DNA from: Helcococcus bovis
Lineage (GTDB): Bacteria; Bacillota; Clostridia; Tissierellales; Peptoniphilaceae
Assembly (NCBI RefSeq): GCF_046035435.1
Contig: NZ_JBFNFH010000005.1
DNA: 64,000 nt
Direction: 5' to 3' (one strand)
The notes beneath the pieces were generated by a model. The model did no database searches. It saw nothing but the letters and a program-made list of their open reading frames with translations, and was not told the DNA's origin. Position numbers and translations under genes: made by a program. Positions 63,411-64,000 of this stretch are shown one piece after another; the first letter of the stretch is position 1, and every line of letters starts with the position of its first letter.

Positions 63411-64000
63411 ATGAATATAATAGAAATAAATAATTTAAATTTTAGTTATGAAAAAACTGAAGTTTTACGAAATATAAATTTTAATATTGCAGAAAATGAA
63501 TTTATTTGTTTAATGGGGAATAATGGTAGTGGAAAGTCGACATTACTAAAAATTTTAATTGGTGAGTTAAAAAATTATACTGGAAGTGTAAAAATTTTTA
63601 ATACAGAATTAAATACGTTTAACGAATGGAATAAAATAGGATATGTACCTCAAGTGGATAGAAATAATATAACTAATTTTCCTATTTCTGTAAGAGAAAT
63701 GATTCTATTAAATTTTTATTATGATTTTAATTTATTTAATTTGCCTAAAAAGAAGCATTTGACATTAGTTGAAGAAGTTTTACATTCTTTTAAAATTGAA
63801 CATTTAGCTGATAAAAATTTTAATGAATTAAGTGGTGGGCAAAAGCAAAGAGTAATGATTGCAAAAGCGATGGTTCATAGTCCGGAATTATTAATTTTTG
63901 ATGAGCCAACAGTTGGAGTAGATGCTGAAAGTAAAAAAGTATTTTATGAATTAATCGATCATTTACATAAATTTCATAATATTACTATAATTTTAGTTAC
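63411..64000 (+). CDS. znuC: Zinc ABC transporter ATP-binding protein (cut by window end)
   Basis: The first 196 codons are present. Walker A GNNGSGKST is near residue 37, the signature LSGGQKQR near 142 and Walker B LLIFDEPT near 162. It would power import of the metal bound by ZnuA. Weak TAGG upstream. The gene continues beyond the window; a membrane partner znuB is expected next. Confidence 0.92.
   Translation, partial: MNIIEINNLNFSYEKTEVLRNINFNIAENEFICLMGNNGSGKSTLLKILIGELKNYTGSVKIFNTELNTFNEWNKIGYVPQVDRNNITNFPISVREMILLNFYYDFNLFNLPKKKHLTLVEEVLHSFKIEHLADKNFNELSGGQKQRVMIAKAMVHSPELLIFDEPTVGVDAESKKVFYELIDHLHKFHNITIILV

Noticed and set aside
1..64000. rRNA, tRNA, tmRNA, 4.5S RNA or classical riboswitches
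   Set aside because: I looked in the intergenic spaces for cloverleaf or conserved cores and found none that I could support by eye.

Overview
The window looks like chromosome from a very AT-rich, low-GC Gram-positive anaerobe of the Tissierellia / Peptoniphilaceae type; Parvimonas is my best guess, from gene order and base composition rather than any search. Almost all genes are on the + strand in tight operons with AGGAGG-type ribosome binding sites, and most operon ends carry an intrinsic terminator. No rRNA, tRNA or CRISPR array was seen.

Layout. (1) 1-11400: an Rrf2-type regulator, then alaS, ireB, ruvX, a DUF1292 protein, RNase J, a YitT-type membrane protein, CvfB, a parvulin, a PepD-like dipeptidase, a second DUF1292 protein with a His/Cys repeat tail, a small P-loop protein and an uncharacterised protein. 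(2) 11400-18060: a small MltG/YceG-like membrane protein, an RluA-type pseudouridine synthase, a response regulator / histidine kinase / lipoprotein operon, and a decayed gene for a cell-wall surface protein. (3) 18060-35150: housekeeping blocks (rpmB; Asp23 protein-fakA-recG-rsmD-coaD; dus; tmcAL; ackA; rpmF-plsX-acpP-rnc-smc-ftsY). (4) About 35256-44933: a Tn916-family conjugative transposon with tet(M), shortened by one internal deletion. It keeps orf23, orf22, the orf21 coupling protein, oriT, the 3' part of orf13, the orf12 leader and tet(M), a Cys-rich KTR gene, orf9, orf7, orf8, xis and int. It has lost the relaxase orf20, orf19-orf14 (including the VirB4-like ATPase and ArdA) and the start of orf13. 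It sits inside a gene for a MscS-type mechanosensitive channel. (5) 45900-49030: yajC and a complete mannose-family PTS permease (IIB, IIC, IID, IIA). (6) 49140-58773: a LURP-one-like protein, ylxM-ffh-rpsP-khpA-rimM-trmD-rplS, rbgA, rnhB, yraN, dprA and topA. (7) 58834-64000: a CcpA-like LacI regulator with ptsH and ptsI, then a Fur-family regulator divergent from a zinc uptake operon (znuA, and znuC cut by the window end), with a good 7-1-7 operator at the znuA start site.

How the parts fit. EI and HPr in region 7 would phosphorylate the EII complex of region 5, and the CcpA-like regulator next to ptsH would read HPr-Ser-P. FtsY and Ffh form the SRP pathway and YajC assists Sec. The transposon should give tetracycline resistance and still has Int, Xis, both ends, oriT and the coupling protein, so excision, and transfer with help from a complete relative, are plausible; it cannot transfer by itself. 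Functions are inferred from motifs read by eye and from memory of Tn916; no database search was run.
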